NCBI GenBank assembly: GCA_905233845.1
Contig: CAJOFH010000010.1
Span: forward strand, 1-64,000
DNA length: 64,000 nt
Origin: an uncultured Muribaculaceae bacterium
Lineage (GTDB): Bacteria > Bacteroidota > Bacteroidia > Bacteroidales > Muribaculaceae
Reading direction: 5' to 3'
Shown here: one piece after another, positions 52,593 to 61,910 of the stretch
How positions within the stretch are numbered: the first letter of the stretch is position 1
Layout of the letters: each line of letters begins with the position of its first letter
The notes under the pieces: model-generated
Told to the model about the DNA's origin: nothing
The model's input: the letters and a program-made list of their open reading frames with translations, nothing else
The model's database searches: none
Position numbers and translations under genes: made by a program

Positions 52593-52633
52593 AAGTTGCA
52601 AGCAGCCAGAAAGCTCGCTTGCAACTTGTTTTT
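52593..52633 (+). terminator. Terminator of the acyltransferase 3 gene
   Basis: AAGTTGCAAGC (52593-52603), 13-nt loop, GCTTGCAACTT (52617-52627), then GTTTTT: a perfect 11-bp stem. Confidence 0.88.
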
Positions 52634-52662
52634 CATCTAACCTACTTCCTCCTTCCTCCTTC

Positions 52663-53190
52663 CTACTTTTTTTCGTCTTCCTCATACCAAGTACTATACA
52701 TCAAGTAGTTGCGGGCGATTTTCACGTTGATTTCTTTGGCTTGCGATGGGTCGACCATTTTCTTGAATTTTGCAGGAGATCCTGCCCAGAGTTCGTGAGG
52801 TCCAACCTTCGTGCCGCTGAGCACAACACTACCGGCGGCTATAATGGCTCCCTCGCCAATCTCGGCATGGTCGAGAATGGTGCTGCCCATGCCAATTAGC
52901 GCCGTGTCATTGATTTTTGCGCCGTGAATAGTCACGTTGTGGCCTATCGACACGTCATCGCCAATTTCGATGACCGACTTTTGGTATAGTGTGTGCAACA
53001 CGCTGCCGTCTTGCACGTTAACTCGGTTGCCAAGGGTGATGGTGTTCACGTCGCCACGCAGCACAGCACCAAACCAGATGCTGCACTCGTCGCCAATGGT
53101 CACATCCCCCACCACCACTGCATTGTCGGCAAGGAAAGTGCCCTCACCAATCTTAGGGGTAAATCCCCTCACTTTTCTTATTATAGCCAT
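52663..53190 (-). CDS. Gamma carbonic anhydrase-family hexapeptide protein
   Basis: 175 residues, usual length for YrdA/PaaY-type proteins. A left-handed beta-helix of hexapeptide repeats runs throughout (e.g. IGDDVSIGHNVTIHGAKI). His66, His84 and His89 are at the three zinc-ligand positions, so a metal site is likely; carbonic anhydrase activity in this subgroup is often weak or unproven. Cytoplasmic. Its stop abuts the acyltransferase terminator region, and its upstream side carries heptamer array B1. Confidence 0.88.
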   Translation of the reverse strand: MAIIRKVRGFTPKIGEGTFLADNAVVVGDVTIGDECSIWFGAVLRGDVNTITLGNRVNVQDGSVLHTLYQKSVIEIGDDVSIGHNVTIHGAKINDTALIGMGSTILDHAEIGEGAIIAAGSVVLSGTKVGPHELWAGSPAKFKKMVDPSQAKEINVKIARNYLMYSTWYEEDEKK

Positions 53191-53198
53191 GTTTGTTT

Positions 53199-53276
53199 AA
53201 TGCATAATTCATAATGCACAATGCACAATGCACACTCATTGGGCATAGCCCATATAATTCATAATGCAAAATGAAT
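53199..53276. repeat. Heptamer array B1, with mini-hairpin
   Basis: ATAATGCACAATGCACAATGCAC-type units, i.e. the reverse complement of GCATTGT, plus the mini-hairpin TGGGC-ATA-GCCCA (53240-53252). Opposite orientation to array B2 on the other side of the four-helix-bundle gene. Confidence 0.8.
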
Positions 53277-53284
53277 TAATTTTT

Positions 53285-53656
53285 TTAATTTTTATTGCCT
53301 TTATTATAAGTGGTTCTCACAATCGCTGTTAATATCTTAATAAGTTCTCGACAATCAGCAAGCATTTCTTCACCTTTTTCAAAAGAAATGTACTCACTCT
53401 CTTGCATTAATTCTAGCCAATATTCAGTCTCACTGGCTTCTTTTAATGAGATGTTCATCTTAGTGCCAAAATCAGCATCTGTTTGACCTCTAATAGCTTC
53501 TTTAACATTGGCACCAATGCTTGTTGCTGAACGTAGAAACTGCTTTGAAATCACATATTCACGTTCTTCTTGAATCAGATAACGATAGAGTTGGATAGAA
53601 CGCAAAGCAAATGCCTTACTCTTAACAACTATAATATTTTCATTATCTGATTTCAT
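53285..53656 (-). CDS. Four-helix-bundle protein (S23/bAvd-like)
   Basis: 123 residues. Matches the S23 rRNA-intervening-sequence/four-helix-bundle family: KSKAFALRSIQLYRYLIQEEREYVISKQFLRSATSIGANVKEAIRG, then DFGTKMNISLKEASETEYWLELM, all helical with the conserved SGAN-type turn (here SIGANVKEA). Homologues are encoded inside 23S rRNA intervening sequences or act as accessory proteins of diversity-generating retroelements, but here there is no rRNA, reverse transcriptase or template repeat. The gene is AT-rich and lies between inverted heptamer arrays B1 and B2, separating two housekeeping-type genes. Likely a small mobile or selfish cassette (inference). Confidence 0.88.
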   Translation of the reverse strand: MKSDNENIIVVKSKAFALRSIQLYRYLIQEEREYVISKQFLRSATSIGANVKEAIRGQTDADFGTKMNISLKEASETEYWLELMQESEYISFEKGEEMLADCRELIKILTAIVRTTYNKGNKN

Positions 53657-53686
53657 TGATTGTCATTTTTTAGATTGTTAATTGTA

Positions 53687-53730
53687 CCATAAAGCATTGT
53701 GCATTATGCATTAAGCATTATGCATTAAGC
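53687..53730. repeat. Heptamer array B2, overlapping the aminopeptidase P 3' end
   Basis: GCATTGTGCATTATGCATTA-type units, five or six copies, in plus orientation. They encode the C-terminal LNA and the stop codon of the aminopeptidase P gene. Confidence 0.85.
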
Positions 53731-55493
53731 AAGTTGCACTTGCTTGAGAGCCATGCTACCTCTTCCTCATTCAGGTATGGTGTGAGTCGCTCGAGCACCA
53801 TTGCGTGGTAGTCGTTTACCTGCTTGATTTCCTCAGGGGTGAGCATTGTGGTGTCGATGAGGCGGGTGTCGTAGGGGAACAGCGTCAAAGTCTCAAACTC
53901 CAGGAAGTCGCCAAATTCCTCGGTCTTGGCGCCTTCAACCACAAGCAAAATGTTCTCGGTGCGGATGCCATACTCGCCAGTCTTGTAAAGGCCAGGTTCG
54001 TTGCTGGTCACCATTCCAGGCACTAAGGCTACAGGATTAAGGCTGGTGCGGATGCTGTGAGGACCCTCGTGGCAGCCCAGGAAGTGACCCATGCCATGTC
54101 CGGTGCCGTGACCGTAGGTCATGGCTTCTTGCCACAGTGGCATGCGGGCGAAAGCGTCAAGTTGAACACCTGTGGTGCCTACTGGGAACTTGGCATTGCT
54201 CAGAGCAAGATGTCCCTTGAGCACTAGGGTGAAATCATGCTTCTCCTGAGCTGTGGGGTTGCCCAAAGTGATAGTGCGAGTTATGTCGGTAGTGCCGTCA
54301 AGATACTGTGCGCCGCTGTCAACGAGCAGCAAGCCTTCGCCCTGCAATGTGCTGGCACTCTCGGGAGTAGCCGAGTAGTGCACGATAGCTCCATGCTCGC
54401 GGTAGCCGCAAATCATCTCAAAACTGTCGCCACGGTAGAGTTCGCTCTTGCCACGTTCTACCATTCCTTGTGTCCACACGTCAATCTCGTCGATTGTGCC
54501 ACTGGCAGCATTCTGCTCAATCCACATGAACAGGCGCACCAGTGCTGCACCGTCGCGCTCCATAGCTTTGCGGAATCCCTCAATCTGCACCTCGTTCTTG
54601 ATGGCTTTGAGTGCATCGACTGGTGATGTGCCATACACCTTGTCACACTCGAGGGTTTGTCCCAATGTGTCGCTCACTTTGTGGGGGTCGAGCATGATTG
54701 TGTTGTTTACGTTGCGCTTGTTGAGGAACTTCTCGATTTCGTCATAGCCCTTCATGCGCACATCGTATTTTTCGAGATGATTGCGCACTTCTTTGTTGAG
54801 AATATCGTCGGTGAATATTACGCGGTCTTTGTCGCTCATGTAGAAATATGCGATTGCCACTGGAGTGAAGTCCACATCGCTGCTGCGCAGGTTCAGAAGC
54901 CACGCAATCTCATCGAGTGCGGTGATGAGGATGCTGTCGGCGCCGTTCTCCTCAACCTTCTCCATCGTGCGAGTGAGTTTGCTCTCCACGTCTTCGCCAG
55001 CATATTCCACGTCATGGACAAAGGCTTCATTCTTAGGTGCCTCGGGACGGCCTTCCCAGATGTTATCGGCAGGGAAGAAGTCGGTGGCAAAATAGAAACC
55101 ATTCTCACCGCAAATCATCTCCAGGCGGTTTGCTTCCATTATGGTGAACAAGCGACCATCAACAGCCAGTGTGTCGTCCTCATGAAGTTGCTCGCTGAGC
55201 CAGCGCATAATGACTTCAAGCTCACCACGATATTCCACGTTCTGCAATTCAAAACCACTGCCTTCCAACTCTATGGCTGCTTGCAAGAAGTAGCGGGAGT
55301 CGGTCCACAGACTTGCATTCTTGAGGGTTACAACAGCTGTGCCGTTGCTGCCGGTAAATCCCGAGACCCAGTCACGGAATTTCCAGTAATCGCTCACGTA
55401 TTCACTCTGATGAGGGTCGGTGCCAGGAATAATAACGGCCTCTACGCCCTTGCTGCGCATATACTCGCGCAATAATTCAAGATTGTTATTCAT
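53718..55493 (-). CDS. Xaa-Pro aminopeptidase (M24B, aminopeptidase P type)
   Basis: 591 residues. Two creatinase-like N-terminal domains (about 1-125 and 150-300; start MNNNLELLREYMRSKGVEAVIIPGTDPHQSEYVSDYWKFRDWVSGFTGSNGTAVV) and the pita-bread M24 domain from about 310. Metal ligands are in DSGAQYLDGTTDITRT (two Asp), GHGTGHGMGHFLGCHEGP (His) and the later ENILLVVE and E-rich motif. Cleaves the N-terminal residue from peptides with proline at position 2. Length matches the cytosolic eukaryote-like APP branch. Its C-terminus is repeat-derived (see array B2). Confidence 0.93.
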   Translation of the reverse strand: MNNNLELLREYMRSKGVEAVIIPGTDPHQSEYVSDYWKFRDWVSGFTGSNGTAVVTLKNASLWTDSRYFLQAAIELEGSGFELQNVEYRGELEVIMRWLSEQLHEDDTLAVDGRLFTIMEANRLEMICGENGFYFATDFFPADNIWEGRPEAPKNEAFVHDVEYAGEDVESKLTRTMEKVEENGADSILITALDEIAWLLNLRSSDVDFTPVAIAYFYMSDKDRVIFTDDILNKEVRNHLEKYDVRMKGYDEIEKFLNKRNVNNTIMLDPHKVSDTLGQTLECDKVYGTSPVDALKAIKNEVQIEGFRKAMERDGAALVRLFMWIEQNAASGTIDEIDVWTQGMVERGKSELYRGDSFEMICGYREHGAIVHYSATPESASTLQGEGLLLVDSGAQYLDGTTDITRTITLGNPTAQEKHDFTLVLKGHLALSNAKFPVGTTGVQLDAFARMPLWQEAMTYGHGTGHGMGHFLGCHEGPHSIRTSLNPVALVPGMVTSNEPGLYKTGEYGIRTENILLVVEGAKTEEFGDFLEFETLTLFPYDTRLIDTTMLTPEEIKQVNDYHAMVLERLTPYLNEEEVAWLSSKCNLLNA

Positions 55494-55526
55494 TGTGTAA
55501 ATATTGTTTGTTTAGCTAATGACTTG

Positions 55527-55534
55527 CAAAGGTA
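55527..55534 (-). promoter_or_regulatory. -7 box for the aminopeptidase P gene
   Basis: Minus strand TACCTTTG, exact TAnnTTTG match about 34-41 nt before the ATG at 55493. Confidence 0.55.
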
Positions 55535-55656
55535 GTGAAAAGTTTTTAGTTATTTATTTTTGTAGTTGGTTTTTTGATGATTTCCTATGGGTATGCTTAC
55601 TAAAAATTGTTTTTCTCTTTTTTCGTGTAATTCTTTTATGCATCAAAAATTTTGTA

Positions 55657-55664
55657 TAATTTTG
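55657..55664 (+). promoter_or_regulatory. -7 box for the 2H phosphoesterase gene
   Basis: TAATTTTG, exact TAnnTTTG match, 68 bp upstream of the ATG. Confidence 0.5.
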
Positions 55665-55731
55665 TGCTGGAGTTGTGCCTAAAGCAATGGATTTTAGGAC
55701 ATAAATTATTAAACATTCAACTATTCATTAG

Positions 55732-56256
55732 ATGAAGACATATATTGAAATAATGGTGCCAATTCGATATAATGCTCAATGGTTTGAGAGCCTAAGAACG
55801 GTTCTTCATTCCGTTGAAGTTCGGTGGCAAAAGGGGTTCTATCACATAACAATGGCTTTCATGGACGAGACAGCCCAAGGTGTTGATTGGAAGTCGATAT
55901 TGGACAGGCACTTTGGTCAAACCCCTGCTATTGAAATGACATTTGATAAGATTGATGTGTTTACTTCAAGACCTGGGAATCATGTTGTACATTTGACTGC
56001 TACACAAGTGCCAACGCACTTTTTGTCTCTTGTGGAAGATGTAAGAAAAGATATGGTAAATGCAGGATGTAAGATTAAGTCTGGTTTTAAATTGCATGTC
56101 ACCTTAGGCAGGGCGCGTTTCCCAAATGTGAAGTTGCCCACAATTCGTGAGAAAATAAACACAATCGTTATGCCCAAGTTGGCATTGTCATTGACCGACG
56201 TTGATTTCAGAGTGTTCAGAGGGCCAGTCATTTATGAGACTTCATTACCCAAATAA
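55732..56256 (+). CDS. 2H phosphoesterase superfamily protein (LigT-like)
   Basis: 174 residues. The two HxT motifs that define the family are present: His38-Ile-Thr40 (FYHITMAF) and His122-Val-Thr124 (KLHVTLGR), spaced as usual. Relatives (LigT, ThpR, CPDases) hydrolyse 2',3'-cyclic phosphates or join RNA 2'-5'; which activity applies here cannot be told. Cytoplasmic, stand-alone gene with its own promoter and a perfect terminator. Confidence 0.8.
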   Translation: MKTYIEIMVPIRYNAQWFESLRTVLHSVEVRWQKGFYHITMAFMDETAQGVDWKSILDRHFGQTPAIEMTFDKIDVFTSRPGNHVVHLTATQVPTHFLSLVEDVRKDMVNAGCKIKSGFKLHVTLGRARFPNVKLPTIREKINTIVMPKLALSLTDVDFRVFRGPVIYETSLPK

Positions 56257-56291
56257 CACCCAGATTTATAGATGAATCGCAATGTTATCTC

Positions 56292-56330
56292 AAAAAGGGC
56301 TTTTCTCATAACGAGAAAAGCCCTTTTATT
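56292..56330 (+). terminator. Terminator of the 2H phosphoesterase gene
   Basis: AAAAGGGCTTTTCTC (56293-56307), loop ATAAC, GAGAAAAGCCCTTTT (56313-56327): a perfect 15-bp stem. Confidence 0.92.
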
Positions 56331-56383
56331 CTACATTATTCATTCTGCATTAAAACAAAGCGCAGCCATTTCTACATTCTAAA

Positions 56384-56610
56384 TTGTGCATTATGCATTA
56401 TGAATTGTGCATTGTGCATTGTGCATTGAGCATTGTGCATTATGCATTGAGCATTGTGCATTATGCATTGTGCATTATGCATTGTGCATTGTGCATTGTG
56501 CAATGTGCATTGTGCATTGAGCATTGTGCATTATGCATTGTGCATTGTGCATTGTGCATTGTGCATTGTGCAATGTGCATTGTGCATTGAGCATTGTGCA
56601 TTGTGCATTA
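56384..56610. repeat. Heptamer array C (about 32 units of GCATTRT) with a 70-bp tandem duplication
   Basis: About 227 bp of GCATTGT/GCATTAT/GCATTGA variants. 56448-56517 and 56518-56587 are 70-bp copies (ten units) that differ at one base (A at 56477, G at 56547). It borders the stop of the BspA-like gene. Confidence 0.95.
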
Positions 56611-59600
56611 TTTGGAGTTTCCCAGCAGTATATTGTAAACAAGGGTCACATCTCCTGCGGTGATGTTGCCATCGCCATCTTGGTCTCCGTTGACGATAAG
56701 GCTGCCATCGCCATTGAGAATCCAGTTGTAGAGTGCTGTAATGTCCCCTGCGGTAACGTTGCCGTCACCGTCCACGTCGCCAGGAACAGCCACCACGGGA
56801 TTAGAGTCGGTGAAGTAGCCTGGACGTTCGGGGCCGCGGTCAATGCGGGCATACTCAGCATCGCCATTGTAATCGCTATAGGTGGTGCCCATGCCGCCCA
56901 CAATATTATAGCAGTGATAGAACATGCATAATGAGTTGGCTGAACTACTTATGTTCCAATCTCGATCGGCATAGATGGTGGTCAGACTATCGCACTCGTT
57001 GAACATGCAAAACGTACTGGTGACATTATCGGCGCTCCAGCCCGAGAGGTCGAGCGAGGTGAGGCTTTTGCAATAATCGAACATCATGCCCATGTTGCTT
57101 ACATTACCAGTGTCCCAGCCCGAGAGGTCGAGCTTTTTAAGTTTCTTGCAGTAGTTGAACATTCTATACATGTTGGTGATAGCGTTAGCGTTGACACTGT
57201 TAAAGTCCATGCTTGTGCAATTTGAGAAATTATAGAACAACTCTGTGCAGTCGCCCGTGAAACTCACCAGGATGTTGGCGGTGACGCTCGTGACTTCCGA
57301 GACTGGCACATCGTCGCCCCACTTGTTGCCCCTGTTGAACTCGCCCCAGATGAGCGACAGCTCACCAGTCTCACTGTTGAAGGTGTATTGTGGCATCGTA
57401 AAGTAACCCGGGCAGTCGGGACTGCAATCAATGCGAGCATATTCCTTGTCAACGTGGTTCTCGTCATAGGTGGTGCCATTGCAGCCCACCAAGTCATTGC
57501 AGTCCTTGAACATGTCATCTGAATAGATGACATTCTCGGTACTCCAATCGGGCCACCCCGCATAGATGGTAGTAAGTTTCGAGCATTTGTTGAACATCCT
57601 CTCCATATTGGTGATTTCGCTGGTGTTCCAACCCGAGAGGTCGAGCGAGGTGAGGCTATTACAATTATAGAACATCTCACTCACATCGGTTACATTGCCG
57701 GTGTCCCAATTGGATATAATGAGCGTATCAAGGCTAATGCACTCGTAGAACATGCGGTCCATGTCAACGACATTGCCTGTGTTCCACCCCGACAGGTTAA
57801 GCGAAACAAGTTTTTGACACCCCGAGAACATAGCTCCCATATTAGTGGCATTGGCGGTGTTGACACCACTGAAATCCATGTTAACGCAATTTGAGAAATC
57901 GTAGAACAAATTGGAGCAGTCGCCAGTGAAGCTCACATTGCTGGTCGTGGTCACACTCGTGACTGCCGAGGCTGGCACATCGTCACCCCACTTGTCGTCC
58001 TTGTTGAACTCGCCCCAGATGAGCGACAGTGTGCCGGTGGTGCTGTCGTAGGTGTAGCGCGGCAATTCCAAGCCGCTGAAGTAGCCTGGGCAGTCAGGAC
58101 CACCGTCGAGGCGGGCATATTCCTTGTCAATGTGGTTCTCGTCGTAGGTCGTGCCCTTATCGCCAACCAATGAGAGGCATTGAGCGAACATCACACTTGA
58201 GCTGGTGTTATTCCCTATGTGCCAATCTCGATCGGCATAGATGGTGGTCAGGCTATCGTTACCAGCGAACATACAATACATTTTGGTAACCTTACCAGCG
58301 CTCCATCCCGAGAGGTCGAGCGTTTTGAGACAATAGCAGCAGCAGAACAGATTAATCATTTCGGTGACATTACTAGTGTCCCAGCCCGAGACGTTGACCT
58401 TTTTAAGTTTCAAGCAGTGGTCGAACATGAAGGACATATTAGTGACCTTTGTGGTATTGAAGTTCGAAATGTCGAGCGAGTCGAGGCTGTTGCATTGCAG
58501 GAACAATCCGTACATGTTGGTGACATTGCCAGTATCCCAGTTCGAGAGGTCAATCGAAGTCAATTTAGCGCAGCCAGTGAACAGATTTGCCATGTTGGTT
58601 ACATTGCTGGTATTGACACTGTTCAAATCAAAGCTCGTGCAATTGCTGAAGCCCTGGAACAGTTCGGAGCAGTCGCCCGTGAAGCTAACCTCATTGGTGG
58701 CGGTGACGCTCGTGACTTCCGAGGCTGGCACATCATCACCCCACTTGTTGTCTTTGTTGAAATCGCCCCAGTTGAGCGACAGTGTGCCGGTGGTGCTGTC
58801 GTAGGTGTAGCGCGGCAATGCATTCGGGTCGGTGAAGTAGCCTGGGTTGGTGGGGGCGCCGTCGATGTGGGCATAGTCAGCACGGATGTGGCTATTGTCA
58901 AAGACCGTGCCCCTGCCGCCAACCAGTGAATAGCATTCAGAGAACACGATTCTTGAGTTGACGGAATTCCCGAAGCTCCAATTATGATCGGTATATATGG
59001 TAGTAAGGTTATGGCAGAAGTCAAACATGCCCTCTATCCAAGTGTCCTCGCTAGTGCTCCAGCCTGAGAGGTCGAGCGTTTCGAGACCATAGCAACAATG
59101 GAACATGTCCCACATGCTAAGGACATTACCAGTGTCCCAGCCCGAGACGTTGAGCTTTTTGAGGTTTGTGCAGTTGTAGAACATGCTGGTCATCTCGGTG
59201 ACATTGCCAGTATCCCAGTTCGATAGGTCGAGCGAGTCAAGGCTTTCGCATTTTTCGAACATCTTATTCATTTTTGTGACATTACCAGTGTCCCAGGTCG
59301 AGAGGTCGAGATTTTTAAGATTTGTGCATTGCTCGAACATGTAGGTCATATCAGTGACCTTCGAGGTATTGAAGTTTGAAATGTTAAGCGTGTTGAGGAG
59401 GCTGCACTGCATGAACATACCGTACATATCGGTGACATTGCCGGTGTCCCAACCCGAGAGGTCGAGCGAAGTCAATCTCTGACAGGCAACGAACATAGTT
59501 TGCATACTTGTAACATTGCTGGTATTCACACGATTCAAATCAAAACTCGTGCAAAAAACGAAGCCCATGAACAGCTGTGAGCAGTCGCCCGTGAAGCTCA

Positions 59601-61797
59601 CCTGGCTGGTGGCGGTGACACTCTTGACGGCCGAGGGCGACACATCGTTGCCCCACTTGTTGTCCTTGTTGAACTCGCCCCAAATGAGAGCCAGCTCACC
59701 AGTTGAGCTGTTGAAGGTGTAACGTGGCAGGTCGGTTAATGTGGCTGTGATGGTGACATCATTTAATGGCATTTTGAAGGTATTGCCCTTAATAGCGGTG
59801 CCGTTCACGGCAAAGACTACCTCTTTGCCTTCAGGCACCTCGCCGTTGTAGGTGAGCGTGATAGTGGTGCCAGAGGCGTAGTATTTGTTGCCGCTAAGTG
59901 TGCAGACGGGGTCGGGTGAAGCGGTCACATCCCCAGGCAAGGTTAGCGTGAACACTCCCGTTAAGTAGCCAGGCCCAGCGGAACCATGGTCAATGCGGCC
60001 ATAGGCCTTGTTAGTATGGTTGCTGTCGAAGGTAGTCCCCATGCCGCCCACCAGATTGTTGCACCCAGTGAACATGTAAGATGAATTCGTGGCATTCGCG
60101 GTACTCCAGCTTGTGGTAACATAGATGGTAGTGAGGCTAGCGCAGCCTTGGAACATACTGCTCATGTTGGTGACATTGCCAGTGTTCCAATTGGAGAGGT
60201 TAAGTGTGTTGAGAGCACCGCAGCCTTGGAACATACTGCTCATATTGGTGACATTGCTGGTGTTGACACCATTCAAATCCATGCTTGTGCAATTTGAGAA
60301 ATTATAGAACAACTCTGAGCAGTCGCCCGTGAAGCTCACCTGGCTGGTGGCAGTAACGCTCTGGACTGCCGAGGCGGGCACATCGCTGCCCCACTTGTTG
60401 TCCTTGTTGAACTCGCCCCAATTGAGCGTCAGTGCACCAGTCGAGCTATTAAAGGTGTATTGCGAATTCCATTTGGCATAGAGCGTCATGTCGCCTGTAA
60501 CTATAGTATTGAAGTTCCACTGATTGGTGCAGGCTGCATCGGTGTACCAACCCTGGAAGGTGCATAATGGGGCCGTTGGAGCGGTGGGCTCGGTGACTTT
60601 GTCATACTTGCACCAGACGGTCTGCGCAGCAGGAGCAGTGCCATGCCCGTTGGCATTGAAGGTCACCGTGCAGCGCCAGTGCTCGGTGAAGTTGGCGGCG
60701 CCAGTCCTCCATTGGCTGTCCTTCGACACCGCATTCCACTGTGCCTCAGTACCGTTGAACCAAAGATGCGCCATGCTGCTGCAATTATAGAACACCTGTT
60801 TGCCTATAGTATTGAGTGTTGAGCTCACATACACATCCTTAAGGCTGCTGCATCCCTTGAACGCATAGTTTCCAATACTGGTGACAGCAGTCAAGTTAAT
60901 TACCATGACCGCAGTTCCCTCAAACGTTGAAGCCGGAATGCTTGTCATGGAAGGCGGGGTATTATTATTACTTAAGCTATTTGAAGTCTTGACATTTTTA
61001 AACTTGGTTAAGCCATTCACCGACGGCATTTGGCTCACTATCGTGTTTTCATTAAAAATCATTGTCTCAAGGTTGGTGAAACCGCTGAATACCGACCCTG
61101 TGAAGTTGGCCACCTGCGCACCGTCGAGGGTGGTGGGTATGGTAATCGAAGTAATATTGGCTTTTGGTCCGTCATAGCCATTTATATAACACTGCGTGCC
61201 GGCAGAGTTTTTAGTGTAAGTCCATCCCTGCGACTTTTCGGCGTGCATATAGATGTAGTCACCTCCGGCACCAGCGTTGAGGTCATAGCCCGTGCTGCCG
61301 CCAGCGACGGGCACGCCGCCAGCTTGAGTGGCGTTGAAGGTGATAGACCTCACGGTGCCAAGGTCATCGGCGTAATCCTTTGTGTAGTAGAGGTGGATGT
61401 AGGCACTGCTGGAGCCGCAGTGGCTGTTCAGGTCTCCCTTGTTGTTCTTGAAATAGTCGCTGCCATCGTAGGACACAAGGGTATAGACACGACCATTGTT
61501 CATGAAACTGTTGGGAGGAGTGGTGGCGGTGCTGATTAAAAAGTCGGTGATGAAAGTGGCGCTAGTGGAGGTCTCGCTCGCCGACTTGTAGAGCAGATAG
61601 ATGTAGTCACTGCTTGAGCCGCAACCAGCGTTCAAGTCCTGGTCGATGACCGTCCAGCCCTGATTCGTGTAGGTCGTCTTCAGACTGTTAACCTCACTTT
61701 TTGAGCCGCCTATCACCATCACGTCGGTGATGTAGTTCGCAGCCCAAACAGTGGTTGTGACAAGCAGTGCCACAAACAGTAGTAGAATCTTTTTCAT
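56608..61797 (-). CDS. Giant BspA-like surface protein with DUF285 repeats and C-terminal dockerin
   Basis: 1729 residues. Signal peptide about 1-19 (TTTVWA). The N-terminal region (25-230) has two GYDLNAGAGGDYIYMHAEKSQG-type motifs; BspA-like leucine-rich repeats are at about 230-370; a Listeria-Bacteroides (InlB) repeat at about 376-440 (VTFNANGHG). Five DUF285 blocks follow from about 452, each starting YTFNSSTGxLxLxWGEFN, with repeats NVTNMSSMFxGCxxLTxLDLSxWDTG, and ending GPxxPGYFTD-like. The dockerin at about 1676-1729 has DVDGDGNVTAGD and DQDGDGNITAGD. Probably a surface adhesin or protein-binding platform. Heptamer array C overlaps its 3' side. Stop TAA lies in the array. Confidence 0.93.
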   Translation of the reverse strand: MKKILLLFVALLVTTTVWAANYITDVMVIGGSKSEVNSLKTTYTNQGWTVIDQDLNAGCGSSSDYIYLLYKSASETSTSATFITDFLISTATTPPNSFMNNGRVYTLVSYDGSDYFKNNKGDLNSHCGSSSAYIHLYYTKDYADDLGTVRSITFNATQAGGVPVAGGSTGYDLNAGAGGDYIYMHAEKSQGWTYTKNSAGTQCYINGYDGPKANITSITIPTTLDGAQVANFTGSVFSGFTNLETMIFNENTIVSQMPSVNGLTKFKNVKTSNSLSNNNTPPSMTSIPASTFEGTAVMVINLTAVTSIGNYAFKGCSSLKDVYVSSTLNTIGKQVFYNCSSMAHLWFNGTEAQWNAVSKDSQWRTGAANFTEHWRCTVTFNANGHGTAPAAQTVWCKYDKVTEPTAPTAPLCTFQGWYTDAACTNQWNFNTIVTGDMTLYAKWNSQYTFNSSTGALTLNWGEFNKDNKWGSDVPASAVQSVTATSQVSFTGDCSELFYNFSNCTSMDLNGVNTSNVTNMSSMFQGCGALNTLNLSNWNTGNVTNMSSMFQGCASLTTIYVTTSWSTANATNSSYMFTGCNNLVGGMGTTFDSNHTNKAYGRIDHGSAGPGYLTGVFTLTLPGDVTASPDPVCTLSGNKYYASGTTITLTYNGEVPEGKEVVFAVNGTAIKGNTFKMPLNDVTITATLTDLPRYTFNSSTGELALIWGEFNKDNKWGNDVSPSAVKSVTATSQVSFTGDCSQLFMGFVFCTSFDLNRVNTSNVTSMQTMFVACQRLTSLDLSGWDTGNVTDMYGMFMQCSLLNTLNISNFNTSKVTDMTYMFEQCTNLKNLDLSTWDTGNVTKMNKMFEKCESLDSLDLSNWDTGNVTEMTSMFYNCTNLKKLNVSGWDTGNVLSMWDMFHCCYGLETLDLSGWSTSEDTWIEGMFDFCHNLTTIYTDHNWSFGNSVNSRIVFSECYSLVGGRGTVFDNSHIRADYAHIDGAPTNPGYFTDPNALPRYTYDSTTGTLSLNWGDFNKDNKWGDDVPASEVTSVTATNEVSFTGDCSELFQGFSNCTSFDLNSVNTSNVTNMANLFTGCAKLTSIDLSNWDTGNVTNMYGLFLQCNSLDSLDISNFNTTKVTNMSFMFDHCLKLKKVNVSGWDTSNVTEMINLFCCCYCLKTLDLSGWSAGKVTKMYCMFAGNDSLTTIYADRDWHIGNNTSSSVMFAQCLSLVGDKGTTYDENHIDKEYARLDGGPDCPGYFSGLELPRYTYDSTTGTLSLIWGEFNKDDKWGDDVPASAVTSVTTTSNVSFTGDCSNLFYDFSNCVNMDFSGVNTANATNMGAMFSGCQKLVSLNLSGWNTGNVVDMDRMFYECISLDTLIISNWDTGNVTDVSEMFYNCNSLTSLDLSGWNTSEITNMERMFNKCSKLTTIYAGWPDWSTENVIYSDDMFKDCNDLVGCNGTTYDENHVDKEYARIDCSPDCPGYFTMPQYTFNSETGELSLIWGEFNRGNKWGDDVPVSEVTSVTANILVSFTGDCTELFYNFSNCTSMDFNSVNANAITNMYRMFNYCKKLKKLDLSGWDTGNVSNMGMMFDYCKSLTSLDLSGWSADNVTSTFCMFNECDSLTTIYADRDWNISSSANSLCMFYHCYNIVGGMGTTYSDYNGDAEYARIDRGPERPGYFTDSNPVVAVPGDVDGDGNVTAGDITALYNWILNGDGSLIVNGDQDGDGNITAGDVTLVYNILLGNSK

Positions 61798-61853
61798 AAG
61801 CGAAAAGTTTATGGGTTGTTAGTTAATTAATCAGTTTAGTCTCATTTTGCTTG

Positions 61854-61861
61854 CAAATATA
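61854..61861 (-). promoter_or_regulatory. -7 box for the giant BspA-like gene
   Basis: Minus strand TATATTTG, exact TAnnTTTG match about 57-64 nt before the ATG at 61797. Confidence 0.55.
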
Positions 61862-61910
61862 AAGAAAAAAACAAAAAAATGCAATAAAATAAAGAAAAAA
61901 TGATGTAATA

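Noticed and set aside
53285-53656. Diversity-generating retroelement accessory protein (Avd)
   Set aside because: No reverse transcriptase, template repeat or variable target gene nearby.
56384-56610. CRISPR array
   Set aside because: Units are 7 bp and adjacent, with no spacers of constant length and no cas genes.
56384-56663. Open frames rich in Cys, His, Ile and Leu over the heptamer array
   Set aside because: They are translations of GCATTGT repeats (period 7 keeps all frames open) and not proteins.
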